A stretch of 64,000 bases of DNA from Sipunculus nudus. Its lineage: Eukaryota; Annelida; Sipuncula; Golfingiida; Sipunculidae. The notes under the pieces were generated by a model, which worked only from the letters and a program-made list of their open reading frames with translations, made no database searches and was not told the origin of the DNA. The position numbers and the translations under genes are program-made. Below are positions 13,182 through 25,831 of the stretch, one piece after another; within the stretch, counting starts at the first letter, position 1; every line of letters starts with the position of its first letter. The DNA is taken from contig CM049310.1 of the NCBI GenBank assembly GCA_026874595.1, forward strand, positions 30,877,558 to 30,941,557, in the 5' to 3' direction.

Positions 13182-14217
13182 TTTGTTTTAATAATATATA
13201 ACTGGTTTTGGTGAAGGGTGAGTGCATGCCATCAATCACACATGAGATGGTTTGCTTGGGCTGGGCTGCATGGCTCAGTGTTTGATCAGTGGTACACGAT
13301 AAATACATTGTGAAATTCCTAACATGGCTACTGGGATTAACTCTTGATCCAAAAACAACTTTTAATAAATTCTAGGATTTCTGGATTACACACTTGTCCA
13401 TGCACAGAACTTATCAGAGATCATTGTCACAATAGGACTAAAAATTTTCATTTCAGGTTATCGTCTTATAGTCATCTTAAAGGGATTCCAGTAAAACAGT
13501 TTTACTGAATGTTAACCTCAAATAAGGTACCAGTCTTGCATTTTAATTGTTTATCTCCTAGCACTGATTATTGAAAAAAAGGTGAATCCATATAATATCC
13601 ATATGAGTATATCTTGGTTATATTGTGTTATATTTGCTGTCATGTTACATTGGCTATCATGTCACATTTGCTATCATGTTATATTTACTGTCATGTTATC
13701 GGATATATCATAGTTATCCAGCAAGGATAATCTTATGCTGAGACGTTTTCTTTCCCTGAATGAACGTCAAATTTGACTGTCCACAAGGGCACAAGGATGC
13801 CCTCATTATATAGACTCATTCTTTATTGAGTAATCATAATGTATTGTGACCAAAGAAAACACATTTGTTTCAATTAGTACCATGACAGACTGATTACATA
13901 TTGTGTGTAATGTCAGAATGGCATGAACACACCAGCATAAATCTAAATCACTTCAGACAAACTGCAATTAAAACCCCCAGCTCAGCTGGCAGTAATTTAC
14001 AACACAGGCCGCTCTGGCACTGTCATATTTCACCAGAACCTGGCATTATCACTGACATCTTTGTCACTCCCCACCTATTAACTCTGAGATCACAGTCTTC
14101 TGCTAAGGACACATGTTCACCTTAAACATGCCCAAAATAGTTTTTACAATGCTTGAATGCAATTACACCAAAGAAATTCCTCCCCTTTCTTTTTACAACT
14201 TAATTTGTTGCAAATTC
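13182..14217. other. Gene-free sequence
   Basis: It holds a short run of about 18-bp repeats (tgctatcatgttacattt-like) at 13625-13705. No exon is supported. Confidence 0.5.
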
Positions 14218-14425
14218 ACCTCTGAGGTGCCTGGCCTTAATTACCCAAGGTGCCTCACCTAAATTACCCGAGGTGCCTCACCTTAATTATATGAGGTGCC
14301 TCACCTAAATTACCTGAGGTGCCTCACCTTATTTACTCAAGGTGTCACCTTATTTACTCAAGGTGTCTCACTCAAGGGCCTCACTTAAATTACTCAAGGT
14401 GCCTCACCTAAATTACTTATCTTGA
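14218..14425 (+). repeat. Minisatellite, 23-bp unit
   Basis: About eight units of 'aggtgcctcacctaaattac' type recur at 14225, 14248 and 14271 (23-bp spacing), with some shortened units toward the end. Confidence 0.9.
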
Positions 14426-16029
14426 TTTGATTTGAATCCACTTAAAGGTGCCTTGCTAAATTTTACAAGTAGCTTGTATGCATGCTTAACTGAAAGGTTA
14501 TGTTTACAGCAGTGTCTGTTAATCTGACATTTTGATCCATACCATAACCTGCATTTCTTCATAGGGATTAACATGCTTGCATAAAGTACATACAGTCTGC
14601 ACACATGTACATTTGATGTGATGAGTACTAGGTACTATTATTCCTGTAATGTTATCCCATTTTAAGAATTTTCTGCAGATTACCAATTTAGTTCTCATTA
14701 CATCAAATGGAGTAGATGTTAATTTGAAAGCTTGTCTGTAATCGCTTCCATGTTTCACCTGACGTTGTCATGGCCTCTTCATGTAGATTTTGAGGTATGG
14801 AACAGGGCCAAACAGTTTCACACGGTACATGGTGTTTGGATTCCTGAATGGGAAATATTTAAAGAAACTGTGATGTTGTCATGGTAACATGCCATGTTTT
14901 AAGGATTACTTCTTGTCCTTGTTTAAAAAATCATATATCCAGAAGCATAATGGTAATTTAGTATAGGTGTATGATGTGTCACATGCAGGCCATGCACCTG
15001 TCCTAAAAAAAATCCTGGAACACCTTGATGTTGATTTGCACCAGGTATAGATAAACATGACAGTAAAATTATGTAATAACAGATGCGATGAATGTCTTCA
15101 GGATCTTTACACCATTATTTTGCTTTATTTAGCTTAGTGTGGGTGTTAGTCTTTGCACCTGAAAATTAAGGAAGGTAATCATGATTATTGGCAGCCTGGT
15201 ATTCACCATGATGACCCAGTGATCAATGGGCAAAAAGCTAGATTTTTGCTGATATATTTTCCCGGCATAATTTGCTTGTTGCATAGTGTGAGTGAATTAT
15301 TAAATTGCTTCATCTTTGCATGTCATCACATGCTATTACAATATTTTACCTTGGCACAATTTACAGAAAAAAGGATGTCTTCATTATCGTCATGTTAGTT
15401 CGTATCCCTAAAAATAGCAGTGTGATAATTTATATGTTTTGTTTGGTAACATTTAATCAAGAAGGCAATCTAAAAATAGAAATATTCATGAAAGAAAACC
15501 CAATTATTATTTTTAAAAGTCAACCACAACTGGAGAAATAGTTCTCCAATTGATATATAATTTATCAGATATTGTTGGGAATATTATGAAAAAGGGCATG
15601 CTAATCCATTTTATCCACCCACAGATATAATGATTGCCCTATATAGCTGTGGTGGCACATTTAAACACCGTCTAAGGGTTTGACATCAGGAGGAGCTCAC
15701 AGGGCTGAAGCTAGTAATTAAAGTGTAGACCCAGAATTCATATTTTTAAGAGCCAAAGGCCTAATAGGAAAAGTGCTTTATTCTGGGTGTTACATGTTAC
15801 ATCTCATTATACTTTGAAGGAAATGAAAATATGAATCTATGAAAAAAAATCTTGCCAGAAATAACCAATCACTATATCATATGAAAGGTTATTATGAAAA
15901 GTTGTATACTTGGCATGAAAAATGAAAATAAGACCCATTTTTACCACAGACTGAAAAAAAAGGAAACGGTCTTGTTTATATCTTCCGACAGTTGGCACAA
16001 ATCCACTTAAACAGTATTTATTAGCTCTG
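14426..16029. other. Gene-free sequence
   Basis: It contains one X-box-like site (14875-14888). The open frames at 14413-14758 and 15153-15541 lack domain or splice support. Confidence 0.45.
14875..14888. promoter_or_regulatory. Imperfect RFX-type X-box
   Basis: GTTGTCATGGTAAC differs by one base in the left half-site from the RFX consensus GTTGCC-N0-3-GGYAAC. Binding is inference. Confidence 0.3.
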
Positions 16030-16031
16030 TC

Positions 16032-16605
16032 CATTTGCCTGTCGAAGCGTCTGTTTGTCCGTTAGACTGGCACATTTTGAAACTGTAAGACCTACAAATC
16101 CAAACTTCAGCATACTGTTAGATGTCCCCAAAATCTCCTACCAAACTGAAAATTGGGTCACTGTAACTTATGTTCTTCGTGAAATTAAGGAATATAAGAA
16201 TTAAGGATATATCTTTATCTAATTAAAATTCAATTGTATACCTGAAATAAGATCAGAATCTTGTAAATTTTATAACATATTTGCATAAAAATAAAATCAT
16301 TACCTTAAATTTTATCCAACTTTTACAGTGGCACATTTTTCCCCTGTAATTACATTTGATTTTATTTTCACAGCATTTACAGAGAAGAATTAAATCTGTT
16401 GAATTCTGAATTTTGAAAAAAATTAGGCTAGTTATTGAAGTTTTTATATATTGTATTCACTTGCATTGTCATGCTCCAGGTAGCCCACTCCTAGTCAATG
16501 TAGTCATTTAATATAACTCTACCTGCTAATACCTGATTTGTAATGCATCACTTGGAGAGGACCCCTGCTGTAACAGGTGTACAGTTATTCTCATGCCACT
16601 TCAAA
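16032..16605 (+). repeat. Hairpin/(TCCG)n family copy, 5' end lost
   Basis: It begins in a decayed TCCG-type tract (gtctgtttgtccgtt). It continues with the family blocks 'actgtaagacctacaaatcc', 'gttagatgtccccaaaatct' and the GTGGCACATTTTTCCCCTGT segment. It ends with a module (about 16548-16600) also found at 52487-52535: cccctgctgtRacaggtgta, then cagttattctcat. Confidence 0.8.
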
Positions 16606-19239
16606 TTCACATTCTTCTGGGGTTTTCTGGATCTTCCCAGATTCTCACTCTTCCCTCGACACCTACATACAAAATAAACCCTGATGTGTTACTATGGACA
16701 TGATGAGGTCATCAGGTTCTTCTCCCAAATGACCTTTGCCCTTTGGATCATATTGTACGTCCAGAGCATGATTTTTTAAAGTTCTCTTTGAATTTGCAAG
16801 CAGTCATGGAAAGAATAAAACCTGTCCAAAAGCTGACCAGAGATCCCTTGAGTGTACCATTTATCTTAGTCTAGTCTTAAGTACCTTTCAAAATGGTAAT
16901 GGTGGTTGTCATCAGTGTAGCCATAACAATGTGATAATAAAATGGTAACTTAATTGTAGTACTAGCAACTTGAGCAGTTTTAATGTCATCTGTAGTGCCT
17001 CACATTAGATGCTACGCTGTCATGAACAACGCAGAGTCACAGTAAATAAACCATTATGTCTTTTTCAGTTATTCATAGTTGGATGTCAGGTGAACCATGT
17101 CATTATATACATCTGACAGAATTTGAATGTCACTATCATAGAAACATTAATATTTCAGATTATGCTAATTTGTTTTACTGCAAGTTTGTGAAATCTGACT
17201 TTTGTAGGACACATTCCTTGTATGAAGTTTATGTAGATCATTTTCTTTGGTGGAATTTTTCCTGTACAAAAGCCAAATATTCAGGTTTTGAAAACCACTT
17301 AGCTTTGCTCAAATGTCTTCACTTTGCTCCTATGTGTAGTTTTATTTGTTCACAAAAATTTTTGTCCATAAGCCAATTACTTATTGACAGTTCTGACACG
17401 ACAAAATGCTGAATCCCTATGAGAACAGTAGAGTGTGGCAAAGTCATGTCACTTTGATTTTATGGGTTGTTTCACTGGAACCATTTGGTTTTATGGTCAT
17501 CAGGAAAAATGTGTAGGCTTGTTTCATTAATTTTTTTATCCCACAGAAAGATGCTGATGGACACAGATGTGTTGTAAAGATGCTTCGCATCAGTGCTGGC
17601 CCCTTACCCTGTATTGTTATCCTGGCCCCTCATCCTGTATTGTTATCCTGTAAAACATGTCAACAGGATATCAGTGGATGATTACTGACCCAGTCTCACT
17701 GATGGTAATGACCCATTTCCTCTGTATTGTTATACAGACCTGTCCTTCTGTTACCTTAGTGATGTCATCATACTCTTTGAAGGTGATTTCCTCCACCATA
17801 GGTTATGTTTTTACCCTTGTCAGTCAGTCTGTCTGGTTGTATGTTTAAATTAACTGTAAAAAAGTTAAACTTAATTGTTTTTGGAGATGCAAGTTACATT
17901 TATAGGAAAGTTCAAATAAGGATAGTGATACAGCTCAGCTTGAATGTCTGTCCTCCAGCAAAGAACTGCTGGTGATGCAAACATCTGGTTTATGAAATGT
18001 ATACAAAACTGTGTGGATCATGGTGGATTGTGTTATCACGAGGCTAGAAATAGCTTGATTTATTCAGTTAAATATTGTTGCATGTTTGCTTTCTAATGAT
18101 ATAAAAAATTCTTAGTTATGTCTGCTCAATTTTGTAAAAATAAAACAATTTCCAAATTGATTAACTTTGAAAAAAAGACATCACAGAACAAAAGAAACAT
18201 GGGCCATAGGTAATAGAATGTCAAATATATTGACCACCAGTCATCGTGGATTTCAGATGTTAATGTTGATTTTAAAATCATGGTATTATGTATGTATCCC
18301 TTGCACAGTAGAAATTGATGTCTCCAGGCTCCTGAATAACTTCAGTGGAATCTATAAGAGGTTTTGGGTCATATCATTAGAAACTGACAGGAACTACAGG
18401 TCAGAAGGGTTTTCAAAGTCTTTTGGGCCTTCTATGGGAGTCAGAATCTTTTTGAAAAATCCCATTTATTTTGAAAATTAAGAAGTCAAGAGACAGGCAT
18501 TTTTAAACTGTAAATGTAATGTCTTCAGTTATGTGTCCTTCCGTTCATTTTGTCTATGTATCCATGTTGTGTCATAGCTGAGATTGAAAGTGAAACTGAT
18601 TTAAATCTGTCTAGCAACATTCCATATCAGAATATTGACCAAGGAAAATTAAAATCAGGCTGGCATAGTTTCAGATGTCTTTCTGCTTTGGTGATGTAAT
18701 ATATTCCTCATTTGATTGCATCAAAGCAGAAACAAGGACCACAAATGATGATTATTTATACGAGTTGTCACTATTGACTAGTTTCAAGAAACTAAGGTTA
18801 AAACTATCCCAGTTCATTGATGTTTCTGACTCTGAAGGTTGGGATGCTTAATTAACAGGCAGGTTTTGTTCTGGATTTTAGCTAAAAAGCTGAAGACATA
18901 GTGTTAATGGGAATGAAATCAGAGTCCAGGGCAAACTGTTTTATGTGGAACTTCCCTGGTTCAAAATTTAGTTTAATGCAAAATTATTAAGTGACTCATA
19001 GAAAAAAATTACTTAGTGATGGAATGTACATACAGAAAATGTGTTTTCAGAGAGAAAATGTATCTTTACCAAAATGCCAGTAAATCATGTGCAAACAAAT
19101 TAAAAACAAAACAAAAAAGATTACCAAGAGTTGTTAATCTGAGATATCAGAATATAGTTCTCATCCAGAGCTGTCTCCAACTGTTGTATCAGTAATGTCT
19201 GTGGGAGACAGAAAGATGTTTCATAATGCTGAGATTTTA
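16606..19239. other. Gene-free sequence
   Basis: A 27-bp duplication (cctgtattgttatcctggcc) lies at 17600-17652. The frames at 17056-17412 and 18167-18481 are open for over 100 codons but have no recognisable domain and no exon signals. I treat them as chance. Confidence 0.45.
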
Positions 19240-19716
19240 TTAAAAGCCTGTGAATTTGTAGATTACTTGTAGGTCTTTGATATGTGGAGGACATTTGCCT
19301 GACACTTTTGTACAGGAAATATCCTGGGACACAGTATTTTGTCCTGTCCTAGGGTTCTCCAGTAAAACAATCTCCAAAGGGTGCATTTTAATTGATGTAA
19401 GCTTATGATTAATGCAGAATGACAGGACTAATGGTCCTGTTTCACCGTACCAAAACACCTCCAGGGGCCTGTGTGAACAACAAAGGTGGTTGTGGCAGTG
19501 TTTTGAAGTCAATGAAAGCAGTTCTCCGCTGAGGCCATTTTGAGTATGTTTGAGTTGGCACCTCTGTGGTCTGTTGAGAGATTTATTGTTCCCACTTGTC
19601 TCATGGGCTAGTGGTTTCCACACACATGCTCTCTCATCAGTTCTTGTCCCTTGTATTATTGAAAGTTTGCAGAAAGTGAGTGAAACTTTTATCTCTGTGG
19701 CACTGGTGAGACACAC
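19240..19716 (-). CDS. Long open frame of doubtful coding status
   Basis: A 158-codon minus-strand frame, long for DNA of this composition, opens in a locally less AT-rich patch. It starts with a candidate Met-Cys-Leu and is rich in Cys, His and Thr, without a recognisable domain, signal peptide, membrane segment or repeat. There is no clear pair of splice sites and no neighbouring coding signal. A chance open frame is the most likely explanation; an unrecognised lineage-specific exon is possible. Confidence 0.15.
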   Translation of the reverse strand: MCLTSATEIKVSLTFCKLSIIQGTRTDERACVWKPLAHETSGNNKSLNRPQRCQLKHTQNGLSGELLSLTSKHCHNHLCCSHRPLEVFWYGETGPLVLSFCINHKLTSIKMHPLEIVLLENPRTGQNTVSQDISCTKVSGKCPPHIKDLQVIYKFTGF

Positions 19717-22422
19717 GTAAACCTTGGGTCAACTTAAATTATTTTTGTCATATCTTTTGTTCAAGTTTGGAAATATAAGTGAAGTGGTAAAGTGATCACC
19801 ATGAATATTACCGAGGTGTCCTGGATTGTTTATGAGGTCTATAAAGAATTTGTTGAAACAGAAAATGGAGCATAATTACGCAATACCAATAGAAATATGA
19901 TTTTCAAACTAAATTGGGGGAAACAAAAAAATGTTGTATTATGCCATTTATTGATATTTAGCTGGTATATTTATATCATTAAAAGAAACACAAATTTAAA
20001 GAAGATGAATGGCATTTTGGGTTATGATTATTAATCAGGGATTTAATATGCAAAAGTGTCTCAATAGGAGGAATCATTGCTCAGCAATTAAGTAAGGAAT
20101 GGTTAGACTTCTTTATATGAAGTTAAATATGTGTTATTCTGTTCATTTATATCCCCACTTTCCCAAACCAGGCGAGGTGTTAAAGAGACAATCTAGAGTG
20201 CCTGAGTGACAAAGCTAACATAGGTGTACAAGTTGATGAATATTAGTATGCAGGTCTAAAAAATTTAAGATTTATGAAAATTATACATGTATATATAGAA
20301 CATATATAATATTATACATGTGAGATGTGTATGATGGAAACTGATGGAACTTGATACATGTACAAATAAACCCATGTACTAGTTAATGATCAACAGCAGT
20401 GACTATTTATGCTTTGTTATGTTGCTGTTACTTGTTCATGTACTAAACAGTACAACCTATAAAAAATGATGTAGTGCACATTGGAGATTGTTGACATGCA
20501 AAAAAAAGGTAAATATACTGTATTCCTGCTGTCAATATTAAATGCTGTAATAAGGACAAGCATTACTAAACAAATGTACAGTAATGTTATCAGTTTTCTT
20601 TACTGTCCAGCTGATAAGTGTAACAGCTAGAATGTGAAGTTATTGCATTGACTTTGGCTGTGATGATATGTTTAACAATAATTCAGTGCATCCTCACTTC
20701 ATTTACACCTGTTTTGGTGGTGTACTTAATTGGTAATTTTGCCTCTTTTACATGTATATGAATGCTAGTTGTGCAGTAGACGACAACTCAGTGGTAGGCC
20801 AGTGTGGGTGGCGACAATCCTGAAGGGCAAATGAAAGGAGCTGTCCTTTCTCAGTGGGGCACAGTACATTCTGTATTGTGCCATCATCCTTTGGCAAAAC
20901 AGAAGTGTAATGAGCTATGTAGATATATTACCTGTTGTGTACCTCAGCCAGATGGGCAGGTATTGTTCTTGGGTTATATGGGGGGGCCTACTGTTGTTGA
21001 ACTGGAGCCACCAAGGTAATGGCCTTCATTGTTATCCGTTACTGTTGTGGACAGGCTTTGCAATCCCTACAGGAACACCTCTCACAAAAACGGTGTACAG
21101 ACAAGACCTCCAAGCTCACAACTTACATTGTACACTAAGAATAATGTCCCAGAATGGCTGTAATAGCTTCTGGATAGCTGGGGCAGTTGGATTTGTTTGC
21201 CTGTACAAGAGTTGATGGACTTGCAGGTCAACAGAATCCATGATGATCCTCAACCGTTCACATGCACACTGAGGTGTCAAGATAACATCTGTTTTCATTG
21301 AATTGAAAAGTTTAAGTTAATCATTGATTTGAAGAACACATATTTAACAGGTATAGCAAAGGTGTTAAACAAAAATTGTGCATACATCATTCAGATAAAA
21401 AAGTTTACAACAGATGTACTGGACCTAAAACTTTTAAAAAGGATCATGCCTTAATCTGCCATTTATCATTAGTCATGCAAACTCAATGTTTTTTGTCTCC
21501 TGCATGCTGCTTTGTTTGTAAATAAATAGTTTGATAATGTCTGGTTTATTTAAAATTTAACAGAGATTTTTTCCTGAGAAAAATCTGAAGCTTTTGTTTT
21601 TTTTTAAATGATTTTATAAGCAAGATATTAGAATTTTGCTTTGGTTTCCTCAAGTCTTCCAGGACGTATTTGTAAATATGATCTTGTATCAGTTGTAACA
21701 TGTTAATACACCAGGCCTAGTTTTTAGCCATCAACAAGATTATTGAGTGATTTTCATGCTTACAAGCACGTGCATGGCGTTATGAGTTAGAATAACACGT
21801 GAACACAAAAAAGGAGTAAACACATGGTTCACCTTTTTATTGCCCATGCATGGAAGATAACCACAAAATTCCAAAAATAAAGACATGATCTTCATCGAAG
21901 CAGCTAATTTTGTACCAAAATAAAAGGTGGGCACAGTTGTATGATATGTTGGATGATGAATGCATGATCATGCTCCAAGCCAATTTCTCCGCCTATCTAG
22001 GGACTTGCAGGAACATCAGTACCTCTATCTAAGACCAGCAGAAACAAGAGTGGCTCCCATCTGGAAACTGTAAACTTCAGATAATGAAGCACATATAGTG
22101 GACATCCCCGTGGTCGGTTGGTTGGCCATGCAAAGCGGAGCAGTTCAGTGGCAATAGATCATGTCACAGGTTTAAATGCTTATAAACTCACTGTCTGAAA
22201 AGCAGACCTAAGTTACACTGACTTTATCCTCTTTCCTGTCTTCTCTCTCTAGCCTATTGAAGAGAAATTAGTAATATTGTGTGCAGAAAATATCCTAAGT
22301 AAATATATCCTTATTAGGCCCAAAAAATTTCTCAGGCACTTTTTTTTAAATGATATGGGCAGATGGCTTTTAGTTTACTTTTTTAACCGTGAAAATAGTG
22401 TAAAATATCTTAAATAATTCTA
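19717..22422. other. Gene-free sequence
   Basis: AT-rich DNA with short palindromes such as the tatacatgtatata region near 20282-20315. The frames at 20804-21215 overlap one another and lack support. Nothing else recognised. Confidence 0.45.
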
Positions 22423-22973
22423 TCAGCCAACACAAAGTTTTGCTGATACTATGTTTTTGACCGGGTGCCACTGCTGCCCCAGCCGCAACATTTGTTTCCG
22501 GAATAGAACTCTGAGACCACTGGACAGACTTTTCCGAAACTTTACACGGTTATCTGGACAAATGTGAACTGATGTAAAAATATTTTGCATTGACCTCTGA
22601 CCTTTCCTCTCTCCAGTGCATCCATCTGTGCATCTATTTTGACACATTAACCCACATATCTTTGGACTCATTTGACCAATCAGGCTAAAAATTTTGCACA
22701 GATGTACCCTTTGCATAGCTTTATAACATACATATACATACTCCTGAATTTTGCATGTGTATAGATCTCGTATAGCTCATTATCATACGCAAAACTGGTG
22801 GGGCCTACGGCAACCCATTTTTGTGCGGTGTCCAACTGTTCATCTGCCATGGGATGATATCACTCATATCTCGGCAGTGGTTTGATTTATCTGCCTAAAA
22901 TTTTGCAATCGTATACAACTTGGATAACTTTTTGGATTTTGATGCAAGTAGCTGTCTACTACCAGTATTCTAG
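22423..22973 (+). mobile_element. Helitron-like nonautonomous element, short form (E1)
   Basis: The left junction is A-TCAGCC. An imperfect hairpin (ATCAGC...GCTGAT, 22422-22447) sits at the left end. The right end has GTAG-ctgt-CTAC (22947-22958), a spacer, then CTAG (22970-22973) before T. The interior matches the start of E2 (24106-) segment by segment: 'tttgctgatactatgttttt', 'tgacctctgacctttcctct' and 'gcatagctttataacataca'. It lacks the expanded 280-bp array. Non-coding. Confidence 0.8.
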
Positions 22974-24105
22974 TTTATAAAGCACTGATGTAAAAATGAC
23001 AAATAATGATTAAAATATTAGATAATGAATGATGAATAGGTCAGATTTGTCAAGGGTTGAAAGGATCTACAAAATATGTGAAATTTCGTTTTTTTTACAT
23101 GTAACATTACCGTACAAAGCAGATTGTATAATACACCTGGTGTCAAAATCTTTCAGTGAACCGCAGAACATGTGGCCCCGCTGATGTCATGACATGGGGG
23201 ATTCCCCATTGAAATGCATTTGTCAAAAAAAAAATAAAAGGTGTGGTTCTCAGGCACCACCCGCATCAGTTTTAACCCCCTGCATCAAACATTTTTATTT
23301 TGGCTTTTATCTTCTTGTAAGATTTTGATACAATTTTGATACAATTTCCTTAGTTATGGAGTGCTTTTACCTGTTTAGCAAAAAAAAATGTTATTTTCAT
23401 GCTTTTCCCAACATACAAAAAAGGTAAAAAATAAAATACCGCCTGCCCACATTGATTTCTGAGAAAAAGTGCCTGATAACCATACCTTTTTATTTTTTTT
23501 GGCCTTATGGTTATCGTTGTTAAAACAAGGTCTTAGATAGTTTATTAAAGAAATACAATAGAAGTTTCTTTAAGTCTTATATAATCCTTGTTGATATCTC
23601 TGCTGATCAGCCCTGATGGCAGACATGTTTAATCTCAGCGAACGGTCACCAACTGGCAAGCATGAAAATAGGGATAATACACAAATAATTTCTCTTTGTG
23701 GGATGAAATTTTACATTTGAACTCACAATCATAAGACTGATTCCAAGTTCTTATTTAAAGATTAATGTACGTTTTTACAGAAACTGAGAGTACTAACGCA
23801 TTGTTAGATATTAACATTGGCGCTGTGTAGGGGCCGTTGAAAACGGTTAACAAAGATAGAAATATGAAATAATCATAAACGATGTAAGGGGTCTAATTGG
23901 TCAAAAGTTAAAGAGGAATTTCGAAGTGTGTTTGTTGGAAAATGTCCCAAGTATCATTAGAAGGGAAACTAACAGACTCAGGATTCATAGTTTGTTTTCT
24001 TTTCTATTACCAATCAAGCATGTCACCTCGACACTTGGGTAACAAAAACATTGTCATGAAGGGTTTAAAGTAATGCAGGCGGTGCCTGAGAAACATGTAA
24101 TTGTA
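22974..24105. other. Gene-free sequence between two related elements
   Basis: AT-rich. A short duplication (gattttgatacaattttgat) lies at 23323-23347. No exon is supported. Confidence 0.5.
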
Positions 24106-25831
24106 TCCACCAAAACAGAGTTTTGCGGATACTATGTTTTCAGCTGCACGCCGCCGCGGCGTAGGTGTCCGGAGAACTCCTCTGTAACCGCTGGGCGGAA
24201 TTTTACGAAACCCGGGATTATGTTCGGGTCACATGTGAACTGCTGCGCCCCGATTTTGTTTTGACCTCTGACCTTTCCTCTGCGCTCTGCGTCCGTTTGT
24301 GCGTCTGTTTCCACACATACACCCACATATCTCGTGAACCGTTTGACCGATCAGGAAAATTTTTTTGCACAAATGTAGCCCTTGGAGAGCTTTATAACAT
24401 ACACAAAAAATGGTGGCGCCACCTGCAACCATGTTTGCACAGTGTCCATCTGTTCGTCTGCCTTGGGTTAAAATCATTCATATCTCTGCAGTGACTACAC
24501 TAATTCACCTGAAATTCGGCATGCGTACACATCCTGGATAGCTTTTCTGATTTTATGACAGGTGGCGCCACCTACATTCACGTTTACGCTGCAGACATCC
24601 AAGCTCATATCTCGGGAACCGTTTGACCGATCAGGAAATTTTTTTTGCACAAATGTAGCATTTGGAGAGTTTTATAACATACACAAAAAATGGTGGCGCC
24701 ACCTGCAACCATGTTTACACAGTGTCCATCTATTCGTCTGCCTTGGGTTAAAATCACTCATATCTCTGCAGTGACTTGACTAATTCACCTGAAATTCGGC
24801 ATGCGTATACATCCTGGATAGCTTTTCTGATTTTATGACAGGTGGCGCCACCTACATTCATGTTTACGCTGCAGACATCCAAGCTCATATCTCGGGAACC
24901 GTTTGACCGATCAGGAAAATTTTTTTGCACAAATGTAGCATTTGGAGAGTTTTATAACATACACAAAAAATGGTGGCGCCACCTGCAACCATGTTTACAC
25001 AGTGTCCATCTGTTCGTCTGCCTTGGGTTAAAATCACTCATATCTCTGCAGTGACTTGACTAATTCATCTGAAATTCGGTATGCCTATACATCCTAGATA
25101 GCTTTTCTGATTTTATGACAGGTGGCGCCACCTACATTCACGTTTACGCTGTAGACATCCAAGCTCATATCTCGGGAACCGTTTGACCGATTGGGCCAAA
25201 ATTTTGCATGTGTATAGATTTCACATAGCTCTTCATCATATGCAAAACTGGCGGCGCCACCTGCAGCCATTTTTGCACAGCTCCTGTCTGTTTGTCTGCC
25301 ATGGGATAAAATCACTCATATCTCGGCAGTGGTTTGACATATCTGCCTGAAATTTTGCAGGTTTATACATCCCCGACAGCTCTCTTGATTTTATGACAGA
25401 TGGCGCCACCTGCATTCTAGTTTATGCAGCAGACATCCAAGCTCATATCTTGGGAACCATTATACCGATTGGGCCAAAGTTTTGCATGTGTATAGTTCTC
25501 ACATAGCTCTTTATCATACGCAAAACTGGTGGCGTCACCTGCAACCATTTTTGCTCAGCGTCCATCTGTTTGTCTGCCACGGGCTAAAATCACTCATATA
25601 CATGTAGTGGTTTGACTTATCTGCCTTAAATTTTGCATATGTATACAACTTGGACGGCTTTCTGGATTTTGTGGTAGGGGGGGCAACCTACATACACTAT
25701 TTGGCTGCAGACATCCATGCTAATATGCAACATTCTATTTCCCCTTGCCACTCAATCCATGCCTCACTTCACCCGTTCCACTCTGATTTAGGCGGATACA
25801 CGTAGTGGCTTGTCGACTACCCGTATTCTAG
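24106..25831 (+). mobile_element. Helitron-like nonautonomous element with 280-bp tandem array (E2)
   Basis: The left junction is A-TCCACC inside a hairpin (TATCC...CAAAAC-aga-GTTTTG...GGATA, 24104-24132). The right end is a stem of GTAG and CTAC (25802-25820), then ccgtatt, then CTAG (25828-25831) before T. The core has tandem units of exactly 280 bp, marked by GGTGGCGCCACC at 24412, 24692 and 24972 and again in each unit at 24561, 24841 and 25121. More diverged units follow to about 25700. The nearly identical first three units indicate recent amplification. The open frames of 70-109 codons here are by-products of the array. No protein is encoded. Confidence 0.85.
24412..25132. repeat. Tandem 280-bp units with paired perfect 12-bp palindromes
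   Basis: GGTGGCGCCACC is its own reverse complement and occurs six times at alternating spacings of about 149 and 131 bp (24412, 24561, 24692, 24841, 24972, 25121). A seventh, imperfect copy (GGCGGCGCCACC) lies near 25250. Confidence 0.95.

Noticed and set aside
17056-17412. 118-codon open frame
   Set aside because: No domain and no splice or start context; rich in Cys, His, Phe and Tyr as expected from AT-rich random sequence.
22108-22180. tRNA-like or SINE head (gtggtcggttggttggcc, later caggtttaaatgc)
   Set aside because: The box A and box B matches have too many mismatches, no cloverleaf can be drawn, and there is no tail or second copy.
24165-25315. Repeated 70-109-codon frames
   Set aside because: Each copy is a shadow of the 280-bp units of the Helitron-like element, present on both strands.
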